Positions 25,013 through 35,789 of a stretch of 64,000 nt of DNA are shown here, in pieces (position 1 is the first letter of the stretch; each line of letters starts with the position of its first letter). Made by a program: the position numbers and the translations under genes. The notes beneath the pieces were generated by a model. It saw only the letters and a program-made list of their open reading frames with translations, did no database searches and was not told the origin of the DNA. The stretch is from FEN-1219 sp963817615 (GTDB taxonomy: Bacteria > Pseudomonadota > Gammaproteobacteria > Steroidobacterales > Rariloculaceae), in the NCBI GenBank assembly GCA_963817615.1, contig CAWFPH010000002.1, positions 620,001 to 684,000 on the forward strand. Direction: 5' to 3'.

Positions 25013-27868
25013 TTACGCGCTCGACTCCGCGAACACGTCGTTCCAGACGCTCAGAACGAACTCGCGGACGTCGGTCAGCTCGTCGTCACCGACGACTCGC
25101 CCCGCCTCATCGAGAGCGAGCTCGTGGGTTCGGCCGCGCAACGCCAGATAGGCGTCTTTCAGGCGGCTGCAGCGTTCGGTCGGCACGAGGCCGGCCCTCT
25201 CGAGTGCTTCGAGCTGGCGGACGTTGTCGGGAAACTGAACGAGCTCCGGAAATTCGTTCGAGCGCGACAGCACCCAATAGTCGACGAGAAACTCGATATC
25301 GGCGATACCGCCAGGGTCTTGCTTGACGTCGAAGCCGCCCTTCTTCGCGAGCGACAGCTCGGCACGCATCCGTCCGCGCATTTTGGAGATCTCGGGCTTG
25401 AGCTTTGTCCGGTCCACATGCCCCACCAGGATCTCGCGTCGCAACTGCTCGAACCGCTCACATACCGCGGCCGCGCCCGCGACGGCGCGGCTGCGCAGCA
25501 GGGCCTGATGTTCCCAAACCCAGGCGTCCGTTGTTTGGTACCGATAGAAACCCTCCAACCCGGTCACGAGCAGGCCGGCGCGGCCACTGGGGCGCAGGCG
25601 CGTGTCGACTTCGTAGAGGCGTCCGGATGTGGTCTGGATCGTAAGGTAATGGATCAGGCGCTGCACGAGCCGGGCGAAGAAGCGCTCGTTGTCGAGCGGC
25701 GGCCGGCCCGTCGTCTCCTGCCGAGAGCCGTGTGAGTTGTGCAAAAACACGAGATCGAGATCCGAGCCGTACCCCAGCTCGAGACCGCCGAGCTTACCGT
25801 AACCGATGACGGCGAAGCCCGCTTCCACGGACGGCGAGCCGCAAGTCGGCGTGCCGTACTTCGCCGCGAGCTCGCGCCATGCCGTCTGCAGGGCGAAGTC
25901 GAGCACGATCTCGGCGATATCGGTGAGTCGGTCGCTAACTTGCATCAACGGCAGCGCGCCCAAACGATCCGCTATCGCGACGCGGAAGATCGCGGTGCGC
26001 TGAAAAACGCGAATCGCATCGAGCAATGCTTCGGTTTCGTCCGTCTGCACGGCTGCGATGCAGCGATGGAAGAGTCCCATCAACTCCCCTCGAGTCGGCG
26101 GCACGCCGAATGCCCGCGTGTCGAGCAGCTCGTCCAGCAACAGCGGTTGCTCGGCGATTTGGCGCGCGAGCCATGCGCTACGCTCCACCAGCTCGACGAG
26201 CCGCTCGAGCGCGTCCGGATTTTCGTTGAGCAGCGCGAGATAGGCGCTGCGACGGCAGACCGCTCGGTAGACCGGCAGTACCCGTTCGACAGCCTTTTCG
26301 GGCGACGCATGACGTCCCAGCAGCGCCAAGGTCTTCGCCATGACGGCGGCGAGCCGCTGCCGCGCGACTTCGTCCATGCGTTGATACAGGCCGCCGTGAC
26401 GCAATTCCTCGAGCGCAGCCGCGGCTGCAGAATCGGCGGGGAGGCGAGCATCTGCCAGCGCGCTGGAGAGATCGCCGCTCTCCCAGATCGCGATCAGGCG
26501 ATCCGCGGACCGTCCACCATCGCGTCCTTCCACGTCCCAGGCGATCTGCGCGAATTCGCGTTCCACCACCGCGCGGACTCGGGCCAGCCGTTCGACCAGA
26601 TCGTTCCAATCGCCGACACGCAGCGCGTATGCGAGCCGTGCCTGGGTTTCGCTGTCGTCTGGAAGATCATGCGTTTGCCTATCTTCGAGCGCCTGCAGGC
26701 GGTTCTCGAGCGTCCGGAGGAATCGATAAGCGCTGCCGAGCTCCGCGACCGTCGAGGGGGACAGCTGGCGGTCGCCTGCGAGCAGCGGCAGCACGCGAAG
26801 CAACGATCGCTCGCGAAGCCCCGGCTGTTGGCCGCCACGGACGAGCTGGAAGGCCTGAACGATGAACTCTATCTCACGGATGCCGCCGGGGCCGAGCTTG
26901 ATGTTGCCCGCCATGTCCTTGCGCGCGACTTCACGCTCGATCAGGCGCTTCATTTGCCGCAGCGAGTCGAACACTCCGTAGTCGAGGTAGCGCCGATACA
27001 CGAATGGCGCAAGGATCGGATCGAATAGATCCGCGGCGAACTCCTTGCCGGTCAGCAAGCGCGCTTTGACATAGGCGTAGCGTTCCCATTCGCGTCCATG
27101 CTGCAGAAGGTACGCTTCGAAGGCCGCAACGCTGACGACCAACGGACCGCTCGCGCCGAACGGCCGAAGTCGCGTATCGACCCGGTAGACGATGCCATCC
27201 TCGGTCGGCTGGTCGAGCAGCTTGATCAGAACCTGCGCAACGCGGACGTAATACATCTCCGCCGGCGTCGGCGCGGAATCAGCCTCGTCGCCGCCTTGCT
27301 CTTCGAGCGCCGTGTCGGGATACAGGAAAACGAGATCGACGTCCGAAGAGAAGTTGAGCTCCTCGCCGCCGAGCTTGCCCATCGCGAGCACGAGCAGCGG
27401 AAGCTCACGCCCGAATGGGTCGCGCAGCCGGCCGAAACGCGGCTCGAGCAGCTCCGCGGCGTGCTCGCATGCCGCCGCCACGGCCGCGTCCGCGAACGCC
27501 GACAGCTCGGCCAGCGTCGTGTCTAGAGCGGCGGTGCCGGCCAAGTCGCGCCATGCGATGCGCGCGAGCTCCACCTGCCGCCGTTGACGTAACCGCGCCA
27601 TTGCTTCGGCTTCGCTGAGCCCCGTCAGCTCGCAACGCCCGGCGGCCACTGCCCCGGTCAGCGGCTCGACATCGCCGAGACGGGCGCACAGCTCGGCCGG
27701 AAATCGCTCGAGCACCCGCAGCACGAACTCACTGCATACGCAAACCCGCGCAGCTTCTGCAGGCAAGGACGATTGGTAACGAGCGGAGATCTCCGCCAGG
27801 CGCGCCGCCACGCGATCGAAGCGCTGGAAAAGAGCGGCGGGCAGGTCGGGGGGAGCAGTCAGATGCAC
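25013..27868 (-). CDS. glnE: GlnE, glutamine synthetase adenylyltransferase/deadenylylase
   Basis: Bifunctional nucleotidyltransferase that modifies GlnA in response to PII signals. About 951 residues from a GTG at 27868 (frame open to 27940). Two nucleotidyltransferase domains are visible: the first with LGGEELNFSSDVDLVFLYP and VDTRLRPFG, the second with YGKLGGLELGYGSDLDLVFLH and VDTRLRPSGRAGLL. HALQ.. region linkers such as GPGGIREIEFIVQAFQLV and DPGGIADIEFLVDYWVL are present in both halves. Usually ilvE follows; here the zinc-finger gene does. Confidence 0.95.
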   Translation of the reverse strand: MHLTAPPDLPAALFQRFDRVAARLAEISARYQSSLPAEAARVCVCSEFVLRVLERFPAELCARLGDVEPLTGAVAAGRCELTGLSEAEAMARLRQRRQVELARIAWRDLAGTAALDTTLAELSAFADAAVAAACEHAAELLEPRFGRLRDPFGRELPLLVLAMGKLGGEELNFSSDVDLVFLYPDTALEEQGGDEADSAPTPAEMYYVRVAQVLIKLLDQPTEDGIVYRVDTRLRPFGASGPLVVSVAAFEAYLLQHGREWERYAYVKARLLTGKEFAADLFDPILAPFVYRRYLDYGVFDSLRQMKRLIEREVARKDMAGNIKLGPGGIREIEFIVQAFQLVRGGQQPGLRERSLLRVLPLLAGDRQLSPSTVAELGSAYRFLRTLENRLQALEDRQTHDLPDDSETQARLAYALRVGDWNDLVERLARVRAVVEREFAQIAWDVEGRDGGRSADRLIAIWESGDLSSALADARLPADSAAAAALEELRHGGLYQRMDEVARQRLAAVMAKTLALLGRHASPEKAVERVLPVYRAVCRRSAYLALLNENPDALERLVELVERSAWLARQIAEQPLLLDELLDTRAFGVPPTRGELMGLFHRCIAAVQTDETEALLDAIRVFQRTAIFRVAIADRLGALPLMQVSDRLTDIAEIVLDFALQTAWRELAAKYGTPTCGSPSVEAGFAVIGYGKLGGLELGYGSDLDLVFLHNSHGSRQETTGRPPLDNERFFARLVQRLIHYLTIQTTSGRLYEVDTRLRPSGRAGLLVTGLEGFYRYQTTDAWVWEHQALLRSRAVAGAAAVCERFEQLRREILVGHVDRTKLKPEISKMRGRMRAELSLAKKGGFDVKQDPGGIADIEFLVDYWVLSRSNEFPELVQFPDNVRQLEALERAGLVPTERCSRLKDAYLALRGRTHELALDEAGRVVGDDELTDVREFVLSVWNDVFAESSA

Positions 27869-27894
27869 GGGCCGGGCTCGAGCGTGGCAGAGAT

Positions 27895-27919
27895 GTCGAC
27901 TGTAAGCGCAACAGTCGAC
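27895..27919. repeat. Perfect 9-bp inverted repeat before glnE
   Basis: GTCGACTGT (27895-27903) and ACAGTCGAC (27911-27919) flank seven bases. It sits between the groEL terminator and the glnE start, about 27 bases before the GTG, so it may form a hairpin in the glnE leader or act as a protein-binding site. Confidence 0.5.
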
Positions 27920-27945
27920 GACCGACAACGCAACTCGCACCGCCC

Positions 27946-27974
27946 AAAAAAAAGCCCCGCACGAGGCGGGGCTT
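27946..27974 (-). terminator. Rho-independent terminator of groES-groEL
   Basis: On the minus strand a 9-bp stem AAGCCCCGC/GCGGGGCTT with a 5-base loop (27952-27974) is followed by a run of T (the plus-strand A-run at 27946-27953). It lies about 32 bases after the groEL stop. Confidence 0.9.
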
Positions 27975-28005
27975 CAGGTACCCACAGTAGCCTTGCGGCC
28001 TTGGC

Positions 28006-29643
<1,638 letters not shown>

Positions 29644-29700
29644 GACTCTGTCTCCTAGACAAAAAGTTGACTTGAATAAACTGTTAAATGGATGGCTCGA

Positions 29701-29994
29701 CTACTTCTCGTCGATGACGGCCATGACGTCGTCTTCACGCATGACCAGCAGATCCTCCCCGTCGACCTTCACCTCGGTGCCGGAGTACTTGCCGAACAGC
29801 ACCTTGTCGCCCTTCTTGAGGTCGAGCGGTCGGACTTCGCCGTTCTCGAGAATCTTGCCCTTACCCACGGCGAGCACTTCGCCGCGGATCGGCTTTTCGG
29901 CCGCGGTGTCCGGGATCACGATGCCGCCGGGGGACTTGCGCTCTTCTTCGGTACGCCGAATGACGACGCGATCATGCAGAGGACGAAGCTTCAT
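29701..29994 (-). CDS. groES: GroES co-chaperonin (Hsp10)
   Basis: Lid of the GroEL cage. 97 residues from the ATG at 29994: MKLRPLHDRVVIRRTEEE, the mobile loop KSPGGIVIPDTA, and KVLFGKYSGTEVKVDGEDLLVMREDD. The ribosome site AGGGAG is 7-8 bases upstream. First gene of the heat-shock operon. Confidence 0.98.
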   Translation of the reverse strand: MKLRPLHDRVVIRRTEEERKSPGGIVIPDTAAEKPIRGEVLAVGKGKILENGEVRPLDLKKGDKVLFGKYSGTEVKVDGEDLLVMREDDVMAVIDEK

Positions 29995-30056
29995 AAGGAA
30001 CTCTCCCTTGTTCAAGCTTTTGATTAGAATGCTAAAAATTCGACGGCTAGGCGCTG

Positions 30057-30083
30057 TTAGCACTCAGCCGTTGGGAGTGCTAA
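30057..30083. promoter_or_regulatory. CIRCE element (HrcA operator)
   Basis: Exact consensus TTAGCACTC, nine spacer bases, GAGTGCTAA. It lies 63 bases before the groES ATG and overlaps the promoter's -10 end, the normal place for repression by HrcA. hrcA itself is not in this window. Confidence 0.97.
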
Positions 30084-30110
30084 TCATAGTGATGAACGCG
30101 CCGATTTCAA
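30083..30110 (-). promoter_or_regulatory. Sigma70-type promoter of groES-groEL
   Basis: On the minus strand -35 TTGAAA (30110-30105) and -10 TATGAT (30088-30083) with a 16-base spacer, immediately followed by the CIRCE repeat. CTTGAAA also fits a sigma32 -35, but no CCCCAT-type -10 is seen, so vegetative transcription with HrcA repression is the simpler reading. Confidence 0.75.
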
Positions 30111-30191
30111 GACTTCTGAGAACGTTTTCATGACAATGGCTTCGAGCGGCCGCTATGCTTGCCAACGGCTTTTCGGGCCGGGGCCGCCGCC

Positions 30192-30521
30192 GTGAGTCGA
30201 ATCTTGATCGTCTTGACGACCTGCGGGAGCGCCTCAGACGCCGAGGTGCTGGCGGAAGCGCTCGTCGGGGACCGCCTCGCCGCGTGCGTGAACGTACTGC
30301 CCGGGATAGCGTCTATTTATCGGTGGGAGAACCGCGTCCAACGCGATCGAGAGCATTTGCTGGTGATCAAGACCACTACCGACAGATACGCGGCGATCGA
30401 GCAAATGATCCAGGCGCGCTCGACCTACTCGCTCCCCGAAGTGCTCGCGGTCGCGGCGGACCAGGGGTCGGCCGCCTATCTCGCATGGCTGAGCGATGCG
30501 GTCGAACCGCCAAAGGAGTGA
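30192..30521 (+). CDS. cutA: CutA, divalent cation tolerance protein
   Basis: Trimeric PII-like protein linked to copper tolerance. 109 residues from the GTG at 30192; the frame is open further upstream but the conserved protein begins at SRILIVLTTCGS. Family segments are LVGDRLAACVNVLPGIASIYRWENRVQ, broken here as LAACVNVLP and SIYRWEN, then LLVIKTT and YSLPEVLAV. Its stop is 5 bases before the dsbD ATG, whose ribosome site lies inside cutA; the cutA-dsbD pair is widely conserved. Confidence 0.92.
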   Translation: MSRILIVLTTCGSASDAEVLAEALVGDRLAACVNVLPGIASIYRWENRVQRDREHLLVIKTTTDRYAAIEQMIQARSTYSLPEVLAVAADQGSAAYLAWLSDAVEPPKE

Positions 30522-30526
30522 TGCGC

Positions 30527-32767
30527 ATGCGCAAGTCGCAGGGTCGGTTTTGCGGGCTGTTGGGGCTCGCCACGCTGCTCGCCGCCGCGGGCGCACTCGC
30601 TCAGGACGTCTTGCCGCCCGAGCAGGTGTTCAAGTACACGGCGGATGCGGACGGCGCGCGCGTTCATCTGCATTTCGCGATTCTCGACGGCTACTACCTG
30701 TACCGCGAACGGTTCGGCTTTTCGTCGAACACACCGACCGTGACGCTCTCGCCGGCCGAGTTTCCCCACGGCCAGATTCACGAGGACGAGTACTTCGGGA
30801 AGCAGGAGACCTACCGCGGCCGGTTCGACATAGCGATCCCCTACACCTCTAGCGGCAACCCCGCTTCGCTGCAGTTGACACTCAAGCTGCAGGGATGCGC
30901 CGACGTCGGTCTCTGCTATCCGCCCCAAAACTGGAATACCACGATCGCGCTGCCCGCGGCCGGCGCCGCGCAGGCGCTCGGTGATCGGTCGACCGCAAAC
31001 CCGCTGCTTGGCTCGACCGGCGACGAGCAACTGCCCGTCGATCAAGCGTTCGTGATGAACGCTCGATTCGATGGGCCGAACGAGCTCACGGTCGGCTGGC
31101 AAATCGCGCCAGGCTATTACCTATATCGCGACAAGCTCACGTTTCGTGCCGACGGGAAGATCGAGCTCGGGGATCCCTCCTTGCCAGAGGGCACGCCGTA
31201 CAACGACGACAATTTCGGCGACGTTCGCGTGCTGCGTAACTACATCGAAGCGAAGGTTCCGCTGTCTCGGTCCAGCCCCGACGCGCTGAACGTCGTCTTG
31301 ACCGCCGGCTTCCAGGGGTGCAAGGAGAACAGCATCTGTTACCCGCCCGGCGAGCAGACCATGGCGCTCGTCCTGCCAGCGGCGAGCGAGTTCGCGCAAG
31401 GCTCCGCGGCGGCTGCCACGAGCACCGCGCCGGCCCTCCCCGAGTCGGAGCAGGAACAGTGGGCAGGGCGGATCATCCGCGGCTCGTGGTGGACGCTTCT
31501 CGGCTCCTTCTACCTCGGCGGTCTCCTACTGTCACTTACGCCGTGCGTGCTGCCGATGGTGCCGATACTGTCGAGCATCATCGCGGGGCAAGGAGCGACG
31601 GTGTCCACGCGGAAGGGATTCCTGCTCTCCGTCTCTTACGTGCTTGGCATGGCCACGACTTATACGATCGCCGGGGCGCTCGCCGCACTCGCGGGCGGGC
31701 AGGTGCAGGCACTGTTCCAAAAGCCCTGGATCATCACGCTCTTCGCTGGGCTGTTCGTCGTATTGTCGCTCGGTATGTTCGGCGTCTTCGAGCTGCAGAT
31801 GCCTGCCGCGATACAGACGCGCCTCGCAAACCTCGCGAATCGGCAGAGGGGCGGCACCTTCATCGGTACAGCGGTCATCGGCGCGTTGACGGCGTTGATC
31901 GTAACCACCTGCGTCGCGCCGCCGCTGATCGGCGCTCTGACCGTCATCAGTCAGACCGGCGACGTCGCTCGGGGCTCCGCCGCTTTATTCGCGTTGAGTA
32001 TCGGGATGGGCTCACCGCTGTTAGTCGTCGGCGCTTCGGCCGGGCAGTTGTTGCCGCGCGTCGGGCCGTGGATGAACGCCGTCAAGGCTGCCTTCGGCGT
32101 GCTATTGCTCGGGGTCGCGGTCTGGATGATGCAGCGAGTGCTGCCCGGCGCGGTGACCTTAGTGCTCTGGTCGCTGCTGGTGTTCCTTACCGGCGTCTTT
32201 CTGGGGGCGCTCGAGCCGTTGCCCGCGAGCGCGGGGCCGGCTCGACGCTTGGCTAAGGGGCTTGGCGTCCTCGCGTGCCTTTACGGTGCGCTGCTGCTGA
32301 TCGGCGCGACGCTCGGCGGCGAAGACCCGTTGCGGCCGATCCCGCAAGATTCGCTCGCGGCAACCGGCGCGCTCGGCAAGCGGGGCCCGGCAAAAGCGGC
32401 CCTCCACTTTCAGCCGATCGAAACGGTCGAGGGGCTCGAGTCTGCGCTCGCCGAAGCGAGAGCGGCTCGGCAACCGGTAATGCTAGACTTCACGGCGGAT
32501 TGGTGTGTGTCTTGCAAGGAGATGGAGCAGCATACGTTTCCCGACCAGGGCGTGATCGACGCCCTCAAGCCGTTCATGCTGCTGCGCGCAGACGTGACCG
32601 CCAACGACGCCGATGATCAAGCATTGCTCAAATATTTTCGAAGCTTCGGGCCGCCGACCATTGCGTTTTTCGACGCGACCGGTCATCAGCAAGAAAGCTT
32701 CAAGCTGGTCGGGTTCACCCCCGCGGATAAATTCCGCGCCCACGTCGCGCGGCTCGCCGCACTCTGA
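30527..32767 (+). CDS. dsbD: DsbD thiol:disulfide interchange protein with two N-terminal alpha domains
   Basis: Carries electrons from cytoplasmic thioredoxin to periplasmic reductases. 746 residues, longer than E. coli DsbD (~565). After a signal peptide (1-25) there are two successive DsbD-alpha domains: residues ~30-140 with GCADVGLCYPP (Cys124/Cys130) and ~170-285 with GCKENSICYPP (Cys265/Cys271). Next come the eight-helix beta domain (~320-560; LTPCVLPMVPI and TTCVAPPLIG hold its Cys pair) and the C-terminal thioredoxin domain with DWCVSCKEME. I chose the ATG at 30527, 8 bases after AAAGGAG. A tlpA-like gene follows by 11 bases. Confidence 0.95.
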   Translation: MRKSQGRFCGLLGLATLLAAAGALAQDVLPPEQVFKYTADADGARVHLHFAILDGYYLYRERFGFSSNTPTVTLSPAEFPHGQIHEDEYFGKQETYRGRFDIAIPYTSSGNPASLQLTLKLQGCADVGLCYPPQNWNTTIALPAAGAAQALGDRSTANPLLGSTGDEQLPVDQAFVMNARFDGPNELTVGWQIAPGYYLYRDKLTFRADGKIELGDPSLPEGTPYNDDNFGDVRVLRNYIEAKVPLSRSSPDALNVVLTAGFQGCKENSICYPPGEQTMALVLPAASEFAQGSAAAATSTAPALPESEQEQWAGRIIRGSWWTLLGSFYLGGLLLSLTPCVLPMVPILSSIIAGQGATVSTRKGFLLSVSYVLGMATTYTIAGALAALAGGQVQALFQKPWIITLFAGLFVVLSLGMFGVFELQMPAAIQTRLANLANRQRGGTFIGTAVIGALTALIVTTCVAPPLIGALTVISQTGDVARGSAALFALSIGMGSPLLVVGASAGQLLPRVGPWMNAVKAAFGVLLLGVAVWMMQRVLPGAVTLVLWSLLVFLTGVFLGALEPLPASAGPARRLAKGLGVLACLYGALLLIGATLGGEDPLRPIPQDSLAATGALGKRGPAKAALHFQPIETVEGLESALAEARAARQPVMLDFTADWCVSCKEMEQHTFPDQGVIDALKPFMLLRADVTANDADDQALLKYFRSFGPPTIAFFDATGHQQESFKLVGFTPADKFRAHVARLAAL

Positions 32768-32778
32768 GGGCTCGGACG

Positions 32779-33408
32779 GTGGCTAGGTCGCGACCCGCGC
32801 TCGTTACCGTGGCGCTCAGCGCTGCGGCGATCCTCGGGTATCTGTCTTATCGGGCCCTGATTCCAGCCTCCGTACCAAACGGCGCCGCCGAGGATGAGTC
32901 GCGCGCGGGCGCCGCGGAAGGCCAGACTCGCGAGCTCGTCGCGCAGCTTCCGGACTTCTCACTCGACACCGTAGCCGGAGAGCCGCGATCGATCAGGAGC
33001 TGGCCCGGCAAGCCGCTACTGATCAATTTCTGGGCCACGTGGTGCGGTCCCTGTCTGCGCGAGATCCCGATGCTCAAGACCTTCCAAGCCGCGCATCCGG
33101 ACATACAGGTCATCGGTATCGCGGTGGATCACCAAGAGGCGGTTGCGGGTTTCGCCGACAAGATGCAGTTCAATTACCCGATCTTGGTCGGCGAGAGCGA
33201 GGGCTGGGCAGCCGCCGCCCAGTTCGGCGTCGATTTCTACGCGCTGCCCTTCACGGTCTTCACGGGTGCCGACGGCGCCGTTCTCGGAGTCCATACGGGC
33301 GAGCTCCACTCTGAGCACCTCGAGACTCTGCTTGCGACGTTGAAGGACCTGAAGGATGGCACGGTCCAGACGGCTGCCGCTCGAAGCCGACTCGCGGGCC
33401 GCGAATAG
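32779..33408 (+). CDS. TlpA/ResA-type membrane-anchored thioredoxin
   Basis: Periplasmic thiol-disulfide oxidoreductase. 209 residues: one N-terminal membrane helix (about 7-28), a short linker, and a thioredoxin fold with INFWATWCGPCLREIPML (Cys89, Cys92) and the cis-Pro in YALPFTVF. The GTG/ATG-like start lies 11 bases after dsbD, which suggests it is a client of DsbD. Confidence 0.9.
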   Translation: MARSRPALVTVALSAAAILGYLSYRALIPASVPNGAAEDESRAGAAEGQTRELVAQLPDFSLDTVAGEPRSIRSWPGKPLLINFWATWCGPCLREIPMLKTFQAAHPDIQVIGIAVDHQEAVAGFADKMQFNYPILVGESEGWAAAAQFGVDFYALPFTVFTGADGAVLGVHTGELHSEHLETLLATLKDLKDGTVQTAAARSRLAGRE

Positions 33409-33496
33409 GGATTAGAGGCCAAGTCCGCGAAAAATGCCGCCATTTGCGGCGAAACCAGGTTAAACTGCGTCGGTCCTCCATCGACCGGGGCGTCCC

Positions 33497-33946
33497 ATGG
33501 CGCGGCTACTTCTGTTGAATGGCCCGAACCTGGGCCTGCTGGGACGGCGTGAGCCAAGGATCTACGGCACCACGACGCTACAGACGATCGAAACGGCGGC
33601 CGCACAGCGCGCCGAGGCGGCCGGGCACAGTCTCGTCGCGTTTCAGAGCGACTCGGAAGCCGAGCTGATCCGTCGAATTCACGCGGCCCGCGATGAGGAA
33701 GTCGTATTCATTCTGTTCAATCCGGCCGCCTTCACGCATACGAGCGTCGCGCTGCGGGACGCGTTGGCCGCCGTGCAGATACCGTTCATCGAGCTCCATC
33801 TATCGAATGTCGCTGCGCGGGAGGACTTCCGCAGTCGATCGTTCTTCTCGGATATCGCCGTCGGCACGATCACCGGCTTCGGCGTCGCCAGTTACGAGCT
33901 CGCGCTCGACGCGGCGATCATGCACTTGGCACGGGGAAACAAGTGA
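33497..33946 (+). CDS. aroQ: Type II 3-dehydroquinate dehydratase
   Basis: Third step of the shikimate pathway, a dodecameric cytoplasmic enzyme. 149 residues: LLLNGPNLGLLGRREP, catalytic Tyr23 in RIYG, FNPAAFTHTSVALRDAL with the loop residues, and the His in ELHLSNVAARE. One base of its stop codon is shared with the accB ATG (TGATG). The aroQ-accB-accC order is a classic gammaproteobacterial operon. Confidence 0.96.
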   Translation: MARLLLLNGPNLGLLGRREPRIYGTTTLQTIETAAAQRAEAAGHSLVAFQSDSEAELIRRIHAARDEEVVFILFNPAAFTHTSVALRDALAAVQIPFIELHLSNVAAREDFRSRSFFSDIAVGTITGFGVASYELALDAAIMHLARGNK

Positions 33947-34407
33947 TGGACATCAGAAAAGTAAAAAAACTGATCGAGCTGCTCGAAGAATCGGGAATCT
34001 CGGAGATCGAGATCTCCGAGGGCGAGGAGTCTGTGCGCATCAGCCGCTACCCCCAACCGGGAACCATTAGCGTAACGACCGCTCCGGCATCCGCGCTTCA
34101 GCCGCCGGTGCAAACCGCCGCACCGGCTCCTGAGCCGCCGCCGGTCGCCGCTGCACCGCCGGCCGCTCGAGGCACGCAGGTCAGTGCACCGATGGTCGGA
34201 ACGTTCTACGCCGGGCCGGCCCCGGGGGCGAAACCGTTCGTCGAAGTCGGGTCCGAGGTCAAGCCAGGCGACACGCTCTGCGTGATCGAAGCCATGAAGA
34301 TGATGAACCAGATCGAATCCGAGGTCGCCGGGCGCATCGTTAGCGTTTTGGTCGAGAACGGCACGCCGGTCGAATTCGGCCAAGCCTTGTTCATCATCGA
34401 AGAATAG
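33946..34407 (+). CDS. accB: Biotin carboxyl carrier protein of acetyl-CoA carboxylase
   Basis: Carries biotin for malonyl-CoA formation. 153 residues: N-terminal MDIRKVKKLIELLEESG helix, a Pro/Ala-rich linker (about 45-78), and the biotinyl domain with VSAPMVGTFY and the modified Lys118 in EAMKMMNQIE. The ATG overlaps the aroQ stop; accC follows by 32 bases. Confidence 0.97.
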   Translation: MDIRKVKKLIELLEESGISEIEISEGEESVRISRYPQPGTISVTTAPASALQPPVQTAAPAPEPPPVAAAPPAARGTQVSAPMVGTFYAGPAPGAKPFVEVGSEVKPGDTLCVIEAMKMMNQIESEVAGRIVSVLVENGTPVEFGQALFIIEE

Positions 34408-34439
34408 GTCTTTCCTCCTCGGACGGTTCCGAAAATCTC

Positions 34440-35783
34440 ATGCTCGACAAGGTACTGATCGCGAATCGCGGCGAGATCGCTTTGCGCATCTTTCGCGCGT
34501 GCCGCGAGCTCGGTATCAAAACGGTCGCTGTCCACTCGACCGCCGACACGACGCTCAAGCACGTTTTGCTCTCCGACGAGACCGTGTGCATCGGACCGCC
34601 ACGGTCCCAGCAAAGCTACTTGAACATGCCGGCGATCATCGCGGCGGCCGAGGTCACCGATGCGGTCGCCATTCATCCCGGCTACGGCTTCCTTTCCGAG
34701 AACGCCGACTTCGCGGAACGAGTCGAGGAAAGCGGCTTCGTCTTTATTGGCCCGAGGCCAGAAACCATCCGGCTCATGGGCGACAAGGTGTCGGCGATCA
34801 AGACGATGCGCGCAGCCGGGGTGCCTTGCGTACCGGGCTCGGACGGCCCTCTCACCGACGATCCGCAAGAAAATGCCCGCCTCGCACGCGACATCGGCTA
34901 CCCCGTGATCATCAAGGCGGCCGCCGGCGGTGGCGGCCGCGGAATGCGCGTCGTTCATAGCGACGCCGCGTTGTTCACGGCCGTTTCGATCACACGCGCC
35001 GAAGCTCTGTCCGCATTCGGCAGTGATCAGGTTTACATGGAGAAGTTTCTCGACCACCCGCGCCACATCGAATTCCAAGTGCTCGCCGACAGCCACGGCA
35101 ACGCAGTGCACTTGGGCGAGCGCGACTGCTCGATGCAGCGACGCCATCAGAAAGTCGTCGAGGAGGCACCGGCGCCCGGCGTCTCGGCCGAAGAACGCGA
35201 GCGGATGGGCAGGCGCTGCGTAGAGGCGTGTCAGGAAATCGGTTATCGCGGCGCCGGCACGTTCGAATTCCTGTATCAGGACGGGAAGTTCTTCTTCATC
35301 GAGATGAATACGCGCGTGCAAGTCGAACATCCCGTCACGGAGCTCGTGACCGGCATCGACATCGTAAAGGCGCAGCTCGCGATCGCCGCAGGCGAAAAAC
35401 TCGGATTCGTCCAGGCAGACGTGGCTTGGCGTGGGCATGCGATCGAATGCCGGATCAACGCCGAAGATCCTAAGACTTTCGTCCCATCGCCCGGAACCGT
35501 GAGCCTATGGCATCCGCCCGGCGGTCCCGGAATCCGCGTCGACAGCCACATGTATAGCGGCTACGCCGTGCCGCCTTACTACGATTCTCTGATCGCGAAG
35601 GTCATCGCTCACGGCGAGCACCGCCGCGCCGCAATCGCGCGCATGACGACGGCGCTGCAGGAGATCGTGATCGACGGAATCAGCACGAACGTCCCGCTGC
35701 ACCAGGAGATCTTTCAGCATGGCGCGTTCAAGGCTGGCGGTACCGATATTCACTATCTCGAGCGGCGCCTCGGTCTCAAGTAG
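34440..35783 (+). CDS. accC: Biotin carboxylase subunit of acetyl-CoA carboxylase
   Basis: ATP-dependent carboxylation of biotin on AccB. 447 residues: KVLIANRGEIALRIFRACRE, HPGYGFLSENADFAE, the ATP-grasp Gly loop AAAGGGGRGMR, ERDCSMQRRHQKVVEEAP and EMNTRVQVEHPVTELVTGID, all diagnostic. Only six bases separate it from prmA. Confidence 0.98.
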   Translation: MLDKVLIANRGEIALRIFRACRELGIKTVAVHSTADTTLKHVLLSDETVCIGPPRSQQSYLNMPAIIAAAEVTDAVAIHPGYGFLSENADFAERVEESGFVFIGPRPETIRLMGDKVSAIKTMRAAGVPCVPGSDGPLTDDPQENARLARDIGYPVIIKAAAGGGGRGMRVVHSDAALFTAVSITRAEALSAFGSDQVYMEKFLDHPRHIEFQVLADSHGNAVHLGERDCSMQRRHQKVVEEAPAPGVSAEERERMGRRCVEACQEIGYRGAGTFEFLYQDGKFFFIEMNTRVQVEHPVTELVTGIDIVKAQLAIAAGEKLGFVQADVAWRGHAIECRINAEDPKTFVPSPGTVSLWHPPGGPGIRVDSHMYSGYAVPPYYDSLIAKVIAHGEHRRAAIARMTTALQEIVIDGISTNVPLHQEIFQHGAFKAGGTDIHYLERRLGLK

Positions 35784-35789
35784 CTGAAC

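Noticed and set aside
25739..27028. Long open frame antisense to glnE (429 codons)
   Set aside because: Same reason; the glnE motifs on the other strand are unambiguous.
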